43,463 nt of DNA from JANXQE01 sp035651635. GTDB lineage: Bacteria > Verrucomicrobiota > Verrucomicrobiia > Limisphaerales > UBA8199. The position numbers and the translations under genes were made by a program. The notes beneath the pieces are model-generated. The model saw nothing but the letters and a program-made list of their open reading frames with translations, was not told the origin of the DNA and searched no databases. Below are positions 1-8,069 of the stretch, one piece after another. The stretch spans positions 1-43,463 of the forward strand of contig DASRFK010000209.1 in NCBI GenBank assembly GCA_035651635.1. The letters run 5' to 3'. Numbering within the stretch: position 1 is the stretch's first letter; each line of letters begins with the position of its first letter.

Positions 1-198
1 ATGCAAGTTTTCAATCTGCGGCGCCGCCGAGACCCGAGCCGCCGAGATGGACACATTTTGACCGCGTCGAATGCAGTGTCCTGCGCAACTCCCGGACCAC
101 GGACGTCCGAGCCCGCGGCACGTCCAGAGAAAGCGGCGGAAAAACGCTCTCCGGCGATTCAAGGGACGAGTTCCACGAAGCCTATTCCGCCGCGCGGC

Positions 199-3100
199 TT
201 ACTCCGCGATGGCCGCGCCCTGCAGCAGAAAGACGCGTGAGGCCTTTTGGCCCAGCGCAGACTCGATCTTCAACAGCTGGCTATAATCCTTGGGATCAAT
301 GATCGCCGGCTCGAGGTCGAAATCGTGGGTCAGCACGAATTTGCCAGCTTCATTTTTGGCCAGTGTGCGCGCCTTGCCGCCGCCATCCGGCACGGTCAAC
401 TCCGAGCCGCTTGGCGCAATGACAATCTGCTTGTAGTTGGACGGCAACTCGATCTCGGTGCGAATCGTGTTCTCCTGATGGCGCGAGAGGAACAAAGGCA
501 AAGTCCGGTGATCGCTGCCGAGCGGCAAAAACGACGGTGTAAACGGCAGGTCAAAGTACAAGTACTTGCCATCGACCACCGCGTAGTTGTCGATTTGAAC
601 CGAGAACTGTTCCAGGCCGGGGTACGTCTCGAACTGGGTGACCAGGTCGCTGGTGGGCTGGGCGCCTTGGGTCACTCCCGAAACGATTTCCTGGAAATAG
701 CGCCGCCGCTCTTCCGGCGGCAACTCGGAGAAGAACCTGCGCTTGGCATTGTACTCGGTCCCAAAATAATGGCGCGAAATAGCCAACTGCGTTTTACCAT
801 TGTCGGCCAGCGATAGACTGTAAACCGTCTCGGTCTTGTCCCCGCAGCCCTTGACAGCGTGAATGGTTTCCGGCGTTTGCGAGGCAAGAACGATCCCCAG
901 GCGCCCGTCGTGCGCCGTTGTGCCCATCCGCGCATATTGATCAGTGTCGTTGAGATAATATGCGTCTCCCTCGACCGCGACCTTCACTAAAGGATTCTGG
1001 AACGTGTGAGGCAACGGAAATGAAGCCGTCACGTTGGTAATCCCCGAGATCGGCGGCAAGCCCGAGCCCAAAACAAAGCCCGGCTCTAACCCGGCGGCTT
1101 TCAGCATCGCGAAGTAGAGGATCGCGCGGTCGGCGGCATGTCCATAACCGTCCTTTAAAGTAGTATCTGCATCCGACAACTCACTGAGCGGCAAATCGGT
1201 AAACGAAGGACCCGCCGCGCGAATGGACGTCGCAATGAAATCCCGAATTTTTTGCACTGCCTCGACTTTGTTTTTGGCCGGGTTAACCAGGTGACGCGCG
1301 GTTTCGGCCGCGGCGCTGTCCTTGGCGGCGTGAGCCAGCATCGCGCGATTGAGGTCAGCCCAATACGCGGCGGCGTCGCCGGCAAAATATTCAACCCCGG
1401 ACAGGTAGGCCCATTCCGGGGGTAGCTCCACCTCGGCCGGCAATGCTTTGACATTCTCCGCGTGCCACTGAAAGGAACTGATGCCCTCGGCAGTCCGGGT
1501 CTGTTCGTGAATCATGCCGCCCGCGCCGCTGATGATTTTTTGGAACTTCAGATCCGCCGGAGCCTGGAGCATAACGGTCTTCTCTTGCAGCTGGTCCGGG
1601 AGTTGGAACGCCTCGAAGCCGGCGAGAAAAGGCTTATTAGTGGTGGCAATCTGGTACTCAACTTCGATGGTCAAACCGATGTCGATGCCCGGCAGATTGG
1701 CGACGAGAATCTTGCCTCCGGTGTAGCGTTTGGCCGACGAGTTCCATCCGGCATCCATCACATTGATCTCGTCTTTGGCAATTTCCTGACGCTTGCCATC
1801 CTTGGACGTGACGGTCGCATGCAGGATCTTGGCTTCCTGACAGGCGGGGTTGAAATCGATTTTCACCTCGGCTTCGCGTTTTTTACCCGCGTAATTCAGG
1901 ATCTGCTTCGAGTACTTCGCTTTCAGGACCATCGTATGGGCGTCGAGAATCTGGATTTCCTTGTGGCTCTCCAGCACCTTGGCGTCCGACTCGACCTGCG
2001 ACTCGGGCGTATTTACCACCTCGGCGGCAGGTCCGGCGGCCGAAGGAGTCAGAGCCAACACGGGGTTCTTGCGCTCATCATAATCGAGCAGCTTAAGCGC
2101 ATCCTTCAGTTTCAAGTACTGCGCTGGGCTAAACTCGACGGTTTTGAGCTTAAGTTCGCGCACGCCCGCCAACTCGCCGTCCTTAAAGCTAAAATGCTCT
2201 TCGTACCCCATCGCAGCGTCATCCAGCGGCGAACAGGTCGGCATGGAAACTGACCCCGTGAATCCCGGGGCTGTTTTTATCGAGATCTCTTCTTTCAGCC
2301 CGCACGTAACGGTCGTCTGCAGCGGGTATTTCCGCTTTTCCAGCCCGGTCCCCCCGAGAATGAAATTCACGATCCCCATTCCCTTGCCCACCCAGGGCAG
2401 GCTGACCATCGCTTTGCCGCTTCCGGACGCCATCATACCTTCGGCGGAAAACTCGATGGAGGCATGAACGGTGCTCGAAACATCCAGCATGTTCTCGGGA
2501 GTGAGCTTGAGTGATTTTAAACGAGCGCCCGGCATGATCCGTTTAAGGTTGCGCTCGAAAAAGCGCAATTCATCGTCGGGTTTCATATGTGAAAAAGCCT
2601 CGCGATAGGCGTTGTCGTTGACCCCCTCGAACGACAGCTCGGAGCGAGCTTCGAGCAAACCGGCAGTGTCCAGCGTGCCCGTCGTCTTGATCACCATCAT
2701 GTTCTCCTCGGGAGGGTTAATGGGGCTGATTTTGATCTCCTCGCCTTCCGGGCGGCAAACCAGATAGCTCTGGTCGCGGTCCATAGCAGGGAGCAAATCT
2801 TTGGTGTTTTCGTCGGTCGGGTCCATCAGCACGTAGTCGCGCTTGCCGAGGTCGACACTGACGATGGCGTGATTGAAAAACGGATCCGGCACTTCGAAAT
2901 CCATTTTGGAACCCACATTGATGAGCACCGGGTAAGCCTGCAACCCCGCCGCTCGCAGCAGCGAGACCAGCAACGCCGCTTTGTCGCGGCAAACGCCGTA
3001 TTTTTTGCCAAAGGTCAGGCTCACATCGTGCGGCTCAAAACCGGGCCGGTCCTTTTCCGGCGTCAGGCCCATGTAGCGGATATTCTTGGCGACATAATTG

Positions 3101-4035
3101 AAGATCGTCTGGATTTTTTCGCGGTCCGATTTGACGCCGGCCGTGAGCAGATCGACCTCCTGTTTCATTTCCGGCACGGAGGCGTCCAGGTGCGGTTTGC
3201 TCAAGCTCCAATACCATTTGGAAACGAACTGCCAATCGGGGGTGGTGCTGACGAGCAAACGCTGGAGCACATTCTCGTACGGAGGCATGGACGGTTCGTC
3301 GAACATTCTGGGCACATCGTTCACTTCCCAGTGATGGACCGTGACGTCCGCGCCCTCCTTGTGAGTGGTGTATTTCACTGTCCCCTTAACTTCGTCCCGC
3401 AGCACCGTCTTCTGGAGCGGCTTGTTCGCCGGGGCCCGCACGTCATAAGACATGTGCCGGATATAGCTCGGCGCTTCAAACACGTTCACTTCGGCAAATT
3501 CACCTGGAATAATCGCCCGCTCCGTCGTCTGGCGCGACACCGAATGAACCATGTCGCCAATCTCCAGCTTCGGGATATTTACCCGCAGGATCTTGCTATT
3601 CGGATCATAAATGTTCATCGACATCTGACTGTCGTCGATTGTTTCTTTGGAATTGGCCGGGATATCAACGGGAATCACCTCGCCGTTCGGGCGAATGACT
3701 TCAAGCTTAACCACCTCGACGGTGAAGTAGGGAAGCAAAAAGCCCAACGACAAAGTGCGGTTATTGCGTTTGCCTTTTTCGGTCAGCACTTTCGTGACCG
3801 TCTCGTCCTGGCTCTCGGCGGTACCGTCGGCTCGATAAACCCGCAACATTTTCTTCTCCACCGTGGCATCGTCGCTGTCAGGGTACTTGGCGGCGGTAAC
3901 GCCGGCCCCGGCTTCCACGATCGTTTTGTTATCGAGGAAAGCCCAGTAGCTGCCCTCGTATTTGCCGGCCCCACCACCCTGCGCCCAAGCGGCAAAAGAC
4001 GTGGCCAGGAGGACTAAGGAAACAAAAAATCTCAT
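199..4035 (-). CDS. Exported DUF3857 / transglutaminase-like protein with duplicated architecture
   Basis: A 1278-residue protein starting with a clear signal peptide (MRFFVSLVLLATSFAAWAQ). This places the start at the ATG at 4035 rather than at an earlier in-frame codon. Residues about 50-250 resemble DUF3857. Residues about 300-415 form a transglutaminase-like fold with a complete triad: C349 (in YGVCRDKAALL), H389 (FFNHAIV) and D405 (LMDPTDEN). From about residue 690 the pattern repeats: a second DUF3857-like stretch (690-860), then a second transglutaminase-like segment (about 925-1045). There YGHAADRAILY aligns with the first active site but has A967 in place of the Cys, and the His position is a Pro. 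The second unit is therefore probably non-catalytic. The role of DUF3857 proteins is poorly known; an envelope location and protein- or peptide-handling function are inferred. It stands alone, divergent from dnaA. Family call firm, function not. Confidence 0.9.
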   Translation of the reverse strand: MRFFVSLVLLATSFAAWAQGGGAGKYEGSYWAFLDNKTIVEAGAGVTAAKYPDSDDATVEKKMLRVYRADGTAESQDETVTKVLTEKGKRNNRTLSLGFLLPYFTVEVVKLEVIRPNGEVIPVDIPANSKETIDDSQMSMNIYDPNSKILRVNIPKLEIGDMVHSVSRQTTERAIIPGEFAEVNVFEAPSYIRHMSYDVRAPANKPLQKTVLRDEVKGTVKYTTHKEGADVTVHHWEVNDVPRMFDEPSMPPYENVLQRLLVSTTPDWQFVSKWYWSLSKPHLDASVPEMKQEVDLLTAGVKSDREKIQTIFNYVAKNIRYMGLTPEKDRPGFEPHDVSLTFGKKYGVCRDKAALLVSLLRAAGLQAYPVLINVGSKMDFEVPDPFFNHAIVSVDLGKRDYVLMDPTDENTKDLLPAMDRDQSYLVCRPEGEEIKISPINPPEENMMVIKTTGTLDTAGLLEARSELSFEGVNDNAYREAFSHMKPDDELRFFERNLKRIMPGARLKSLKLTPENMLDVSSTVHASIEFSAEGMMASGSGKAMVSLPWVGKGMGIVNFILGGTGLEKRKYPLQTTVTCGLKEEISIKTAPGFTGSVSMPTCSPLDDAAMGYEEHFSFKDGELAGVRELKLKTVEFSPAQYLKLKDALKLLDYDERKNPVLALTPSAAGPAAEVVNTPESQVESDAKVLESHKEIQILDAHTMVLKAKYSKQILNYAGKKREAEVKIDFNPACQEAKILHATVTSKDGKRQEIAKDEINVMDAGWNSSAKRYTGGKILVANLPGIDIGLTIEVEYQIATTNKPFLAGFEAFQLPDQLQEKTVMLQAPADLKFQKIISGAGGMIHEQTRTAEGISSFQWHAENVKALPAEVELPPEWAYLSGVEYFAGDAAAYWADLNRAMLAHAAKDSAAAETARHLVNPAKNKVEAVQKIRDFIATSIRAAGPSFTDLPLSELSDADTTLKDGYGHAADRAILYFAMLKAAGLEPGFVLGSGLPPISGITNVTASFPLPHTFQNPLVKVAVEGDAYYLNDTDQYARMGTTAHDGRLGIVLASQTPETIHAVKGCGDKTETVYSLSLADNGKTQLAISRHYFGTEYNAKRRFFSELPPEERRRYFQEIVSGVTQGAQPTSDLVTQFETYPGLEQFSVQIDNYAVVDGKYLYFDLPFTPSFLPLGSDHRTLPLFLSRHQENTIRTEIELPSNYKQIVIAPSGSELTVPDGGGKARTLAKNEAGKFVLTHDFDLEPAIIDPKDYSQLLKIESALGQKASRVFLLQGAAIAE

Positions 4036-4340
4036 GCTCGAAAAACCTTTGGTTCTCATCGGGTCCCAACATGCCGTAGGCGAGAGCGCCATTCAACCGC
4101 TAAGTGCCGCAACGGCCGCGACCTTGCTCCACCTCTCCGGAGGGAAAGGGCGCTTGCCTCCCCAACCTATGTTGGTCGCTCCACCATGCCCCCAACCAAG
4201 CAGGACTTATTCAATGAACAATCACACCAAATTCAAAAGAAAAATGGCAGAAAAAATTTGGCCTGGCTGGGGTCGGCACCCCACCCAAAGTCAAAACAAA
4301 ATGAAGCAAGAAACGCCCATTTTACCGCACAAAATTCGCG

Positions 4341-4349
4341 TGTGCATAA
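4341..4349 (-). promoter_or_regulatory. DnaA box (perfect TTATNCACA match)
   Basis: TGTGCATAA on the plus strand is TTATGCACA on the minus strand, an exact match to TTATNCACA. It lies about 340 bp before the dnaA start, beside an AT-rich stretch. Confidence 0.5.
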
Positions 4350-4481
4350 CCAGTGAACAACAGTTAATATGTTATGCTAGCCACTGCCCCGCCCTTTGCC
4401 TTAGAAGCTTAGTCCCGGCCGTGATACCCAAAGGCTTGAGTCTTGCGCCGGCCGAGTAACACAAAAACTAAACGACCGGAC

Positions 4482-4490
4482 CTATGCACA
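4482..4490 (+). promoter_or_regulatory. DnaA box-like site (one mismatch)
   Basis: CTATGCACA differs from TTATGCACA only at its first base and is in the opposite orientation to the box at 4341. It may serve in origin function or in autoregulation of dnaA, which starts 195 bp downstream. Confidence 0.35.
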
Positions 4491-4684
4491 AGCTCCTTTT
4501 TATCAGCATTTTATGCAGTGAGTCTACCCCCGTCCGGTCAGTCGCTTTGACGTCCCCTTCCCTCCCCTGCCCGACAGCTATCGTCGGACAATCGCTTTGC
4601 GGGCATTCCTCAGGTGTCTGGATGGAATTGCTGCGGCAAGGTGAATAAAACCGGCCTTTCACCCTAAAACCCTCTCAAAACCCC

Positions 4685-6043
4685 ATGCAAGCCGCCGCTC
4701 AGCAAACGTGGCATATCGCCCAGAACCACATCCGTTCCGCTTTGGGCCCGGAAACCTTCAACCTTTGGTTCGCCCAACTGCGGCCGCGGATGCAAGACCA
4801 CAGCAGCCTCGTGCTGGAAGTGGCCGATAATTATTCCGAAAGCTGGCTGAAAGATAACTACGTTGGAGTGCTGCGCGAGGCCGTGGCTCGCGCATCGGGT
4901 CGGCAGCTCGAAATTCAGTTTGAAATTGGCGCGGCGGGCGGCCAGCCAAAAGGCAACGAGATTACGCCGGCGCAGCCGCCACGAGCCGCTCAACCGAACG
5001 AACGTAAAACCACTCACCACGAGCCCCCGTTCAACCCCGCGAACAACTTCGAGACCTTTGTCGTGGGGCATAACAACAACTTCGCTCATGCCGCGTCGCT
5101 GGCGGTGGCCCAGTCACCCGGCAAGGCGTACAACCCTTTGTTTCTGTACGGAGGCGTCGGGTTGGGCAAGACCCATCTGCTGCATGCGATCGGCCACCGG
5201 GTTCTCACCGAGCGCAAAGGCTCGAAGGTGGCTTACCTTTCCTCCGAGCGGTTTACCAACGAGTATATCGACGGGATCCAGAACAACCAGTTGGGCCGTT
5301 TTCGGGCCAAGTACCGCCAGACCGATGTGCTGTTGATCGACGACATCCAATTCCTGGCCGGCAAGGAACGCATCCAGGAAGAGTTCTTTCACACCTTTAA
5401 CGCGCTCCACGAAGGGCACAGACAAATTGTGCTGACTTGCGACCGCCCCGCCGGCGATATCCCCGGTTTGGAGCAGCGCCTGGTCTCCCGCTTCGAATGG
5501 GGACTGGTCACCGATTTGCAGCCGCCGGACGTCGAGATGCGCCTGGCTATCCTTCGCAAGAAGGCCCAGTTCCTGGCCTTGGAGCTGCCTGAAGAGATCA
5601 TGGGATTCCTGGCCAACCGCATTCGAAGCAACATCCGCCGCCTCGAGGGCGCGCTGATCCGGGTGGCTTCCTACGCCTCCCTGACGGGCAAGAAATTAAC
5701 CGTTGAAACCGTCGAGGGACTTCTGCGTGAAATCCTTCACGAAGAAGGCCGGCCCACCGTTTCCATCGAGGTAATTCAGAAGAAAGTCGCGGAACAATTC
5801 GATCTGCGCGTCGCCGACATGACCGGCAAGCGCCGGCCCGAAAACATCGCATTTCCCCGCCAAATTGCCATGTACCTCGCGCGGCAACTGACTCAAAACT
5901 CATTGAATACCATCGGTGAAGCCTTCGGTGGCCGCGATCATGGCACGGTCTTGCATGCTTGCCGCACGGTCAAGGATCGCATGGAAGTCGACCCCCAAGT
6001 GCGACAAGTCGTCGGACGCCTGGAAAGCCAAATGACGCGCTGA
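4685..6043 (+). CDS. dnaA: Chromosomal replication initiator protein DnaA
   Basis: DnaA binds DnaA boxes at oriC as an ATP-dependent oligomer and opens the origin. The 452-residue protein has the usual length and order of domains. Domain I (about 1-85) includes WHIAQNHIRSALGPETFNLWF. A short linker is rich in Pro and Gln. The AAA+ core has Walker A GGVGLGKT (156-163) and Walker B VLLIDDIQF (215-223). The C-terminal DNA-binding domain (about 355-452) carries the signature around GGRDHGTVLHAC (415-426). The ATG start has no obvious Shine-Dalgarno sequence, but domain I begins immediately after it, so the start is likely right. It stands alone, with the candidate origin upstream and a hairpin-rich spacer downstream. 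Confidence 0.98.
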   Translation: MQAAAQQTWHIAQNHIRSALGPETFNLWFAQLRPRMQDHSSLVLEVADNYSESWLKDNYVGVLREAVARASGRQLEIQFEIGAAGGQPKGNEITPAQPPRAAQPNERKTTHHEPPFNPANNFETFVVGHNNNFAHAASLAVAQSPGKAYNPLFLYGGVGLGKTHLLHAIGHRVLTERKGSKVAYLSSERFTNEYIDGIQNNQLGRFRAKYRQTDVLLIDDIQFLAGKERIQEEFFHTFNALHEGHRQIVLTCDRPAGDIPGLEQRLVSRFEWGLVTDLQPPDVEMRLAILRKKAQFLALELPEEIMGFLANRIRSNIRRLEGALIRVASYASLTGKKLTVETVEGLLREILHEEGRPTVSIEVIQKKVAEQFDLRVADMTGKRRPENIAFPRQIAMYLARQLTQNSLNTIGEAFGGRDHGTVLHACRTVKDRMEVDPQVRQVVGRLESQMTR

Positions 6044-6208
6044 TGCCGCCGCGCGGTCATTCCTGTCCAACGGCCCCCGGCCCCTCTCGGAAGCCCGGAA
6101 GGTTCGGCGACCCGCCATGGTTGCCAGATGGCAGCCAGATGTGGCAAGCAATGCCGACCTGCGGTAAGCCCGCGCGCAGGCCAATTCATGAAGGCCAAAG
6201 GCGGGGAC

Positions 6209-6493
6209 GGGGACGACTCGTCGACGACTCGTCCCCGCATCCTGCCAACTGAGTTTAAAGCCTGTGGGGACGAGGACGTCCCCACCCCGGTTCACGCCCA
6301 GCGACTTTGGCACAGCCGCGCCCATTCCATTCCGCATTTCCCATCTGCGGTCGCCCCGAATCTGCGGGAAAACGAGCATGACTGCCTCCGATGTCGCCAG
6401 CCGAAAGAAGGGGCGGGGACGTCTCGTCCCCGGTTCGTGGGGAGCCGCAGCATTGAGGAAACGGCGACGAGACATCGACGAGACGTCCCCACC
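6209..6493. repeat. Cluster of GC-rich palindromes built on GGGGACG...CGTCCCC
   Basis: Several inverted repeats share the core GGGGACG/CGTCCCC. A 28-nt near-palindrome at 6209-6236 is centred on GTCGAC, with only two non-pairing positions per strand. At 6264-6285, GTGGGGACG and CGTCCCCAC pair around a 4-nt loop. At 6414-6432, CGGGGACG and CGTCCCCG pair around 3 nt. In addition, 6411-6430 and 6474-6493 form a nearly perfect 20-bp inverted pair. They fill the 562-bp gap between dnaA and the next gene, where I see no coding sequence. They could terminate dnaA transcription or be REP-like elements. Confidence 0.65.
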
Positions 6494-6541
6494 CCTTTCA
6501 TCAATTGGCGCTGGCACGCGCGCCTCAGTTGAATTTGGGTC

Positions 6542-6572
6542 TTGACGCGTGCGTCAGATGGAGGAGCATTAT
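6542..6572 (+). promoter_or_regulatory. Possible promoter and overlapping palindrome before the DUF1501/PSD1 pair
   Basis: TTGACG at 6542-6547 fits a sigma-70 -35 element, and CATTAT at 6567-6572 is a weak -10 at a rather long 19-bp spacing. A palindrome with 6-bp arms (TGACGC-GT-GCGTCA, 6543-6556) overlaps the -35 and could be an operator. A six-codon open frame (ATG at 6589) ends in an ATGA overlap with the next start at 6606, so it could be a leader, but its ribosome site is poor. Confidence 0.25.
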
Positions 6573-6605
6573 TTGTCGAATTAGCACGATGAATCCTCCT
6601 TGCCA

Positions 6606-8069
6606 ATGACCAGGCCCGATCACCGGTTCCGACCGCAAGACCTGTTTCTCACCCGTCGTGATTTCCTGTCCCGTTGCGGCCTGGGGCTGGGGATGATCGG
6701 CTTGGCCAACTTGCTCGGCCCGCAGTTGCTGGAAACCTCGGCCGCGGCGGAGCAAATCTCTTCCTCCTCTCCGCTGGCCCCGCGGGCGCCGCACTTTGCG
6801 GCCAAAGCCAAGCGCGTGATTCACATTTTCGCCAACGGCGGCCCGTCGCATGTCGATACCTTCGATCCCAAACCGGCGCTGGCGCGGTTGCATGGCAAAC
6901 CATTGCCAATGGATAATCTCGCCACCGAACGGCGCACCGGGGCGGCCTTCCAATCGCCTTACACCTTCCGAAAGTATGGGCAAAGCGGGATCGAAGTCAG
7001 CGAGTTATTTCCGCACGTGGCGGAGCACATCGACGACATCGCGGTGATCCGCTCGATGCATGCCGATGTGCCGAACCACGAACCGTCGTTATTGTTAATG
7101 AATTGCGGCGAAGCGCGGCTGCCCCGCCCGAGCATGGGTTCGTGGCTCACGTATGGCCTGGGAACTCTCAACCAAAATCTTCCCGGCTTCATCACCATGT
7201 GCCCGGGAGGCTACCCCATCCAGGAATCGCAGAACTGGCAGAGCGCGTTTCTGCCCGGCATTTATCAGGGCACCTACATCAACACCCAGCATCAGGAAAT
7301 CGAGAAGCTCATCCAGTACATTAAAAACGACTATGTGTCACCGTGCGAGCAGCGCCAGCAACTGGACCTGCTCCACGAACTCAACGAGCAACACGCCCAA
7401 CGCCGCGCACGGGATGCCCAGATGGAAGCGCGCATCCAATCGTTCGAATTGGCCTCCCGGATGCAAATGGACGCCACTGACGCCTTCGACATTGCCAAAG
7501 AACCCGAAGAGATCCGCAAGCTTTACGGGCCTGGCACGCAGGCCCGGCAACTACTCATTGCGCGCCGCTTGCTCGAGCGCGGGGTGCGCATGATCCAGCT
7601 TTGGCATGGTGCGGGTCAACCGTGGGACAACCACGATGATCTCGAAGAGAACCACCGCCGGCTGGCGCGCGAATGCGATCAGGGCATCGGGGCCCTGCTC
7701 GCCGATCTCAAACAAAGAGGCATGCTCGACGAAACGCTCGTTATCTGGGGTGGCGAATTCGGCCGCACTCCCACCGTGGAATTGCCCACGCCCGGCGCCA
7801 ACGCCGGCAAGGTCAATGGCCGAGACCACAATCACCACGGCTTCAGCATGTGGCTGGCCGGGGGCGGCGTGCGCGGGGGATATGTCCACGGAGCGACCGA
7901 CGAGTTCGGGTTCAAAGCGATGGAAAAGCCCGTGCATGTCCATGATCTCCACGCCACGTTGCTGCGGTTGCTCGGATTCGATCACACCAAATTGACCTTC
8001 CGGCATGCCGGCCGCGATTTTCGCCTCACCGACGTCTACGGCAACGTCGTGCCGGAGCTGATCGCCTGA
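6606..8069 (+). CDS. DUF1501 (sulfatase/alkaline phosphatase-like fold) protein with Tat signal
   Basis: A 487-residue DUF1501 protein. Its N-terminus has a twin-arginine motif (TRRDFLSRC, R17-R18) followed by a hydrophobic stretch, so export in folded form through Tat is likely. Family hallmarks are FANGGPSHVDTFDPKP near residue 80, WGGEFGRTPT, GRDHNHHGFSMWLAGGG and VHDLHATLLRLLGFDH near the C-terminus. DUF1501 proteins share the alkaline phosphatase/sulfatase superfamily fold, but substrates are essentially unknown. The ATG at 6606 was preferred to a TTG two codons upstream. The next gene follows with no gap (TGA directly followed by ATG), so the two are co-transcribed. The usual order in such pairs is PSD1 first; here it is reversed. 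Confidence 0.9.
   Translation: MTRPDHRFRPQDLFLTRRDFLSRCGLGLGMIGLANLLGPQLLETSAAAEQISSSSPLAPRAPHFAAKAKRVIHIFANGGPSHVDTFDPKPALARLHGKPLPMDNLATERRTGAAFQSPYTFRKYGQSGIEVSELFPHVAEHIDDIAVIRSMHADVPNHEPSLLLMNCGEARLPRPSMGSWLTYGLGTLNQNLPGFITMCPGGYPIQESQNWQSAFLPGIYQGTYINTQHQEIEKLIQYIKNDYVSPCEQRQQLDLLHELNEQHAQRRARDAQMEARIQSFELASRMQMDATDAFDIAKEPEEIRKLYGPGTQARQLLIARRLLERGVRMIQLWHGAGQPWDNHDDLEENHRRLARECDQGIGALLADLKQRGMLDETLVIWGGEFGRTPTVELPTPGANAGKVNGRDHNHHGFSMWLAGGGVRGGYVHGATDEFGFKAMEKPVHVHDLHATLLRLLGFDHTKLTFRHAGRDFRLTDVYGNVVPELIA

Larger units (their letters stand above)
4036..4684. other. Candidate chromosomal origin (oriC) spacer upstream of dnaA
   Basis: This 649-bp gene-free stretch lies between the divergent DUF3857 gene and dnaA. 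It contains an AT-rich block at about 4205-4260 (runs such as AAAAGAAAAATGG and AAAAAATTTGG) that could unwind, one perfect TTATNCACA box, one single-mismatch box, and weaker matches near 4511 and 4371. In many bacteria oriC sits next to dnaA, so this is the natural candidate. Only two good boxes were found, fewer than in most characterised origins, so the call is tentative. The dnaA promoter must also lie here, but no convincing -35/-10 pair was found. Confidence 0.4.

Noticed and set aside
1..240. 79-codon plus-strand frame at the window start
   Set aside because: Arg/Pro/Ala-rich, overlaps the end of the DUF3857 gene on the other strand, no recognisable feature.
2869..4017. 382-codon plus-strand frame over the DUF3857 gene
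   Set aside because: Antisense of a gene with clear domains and a signal peptide; the composition (many Arg, His, Phe) is typical of a shadow.
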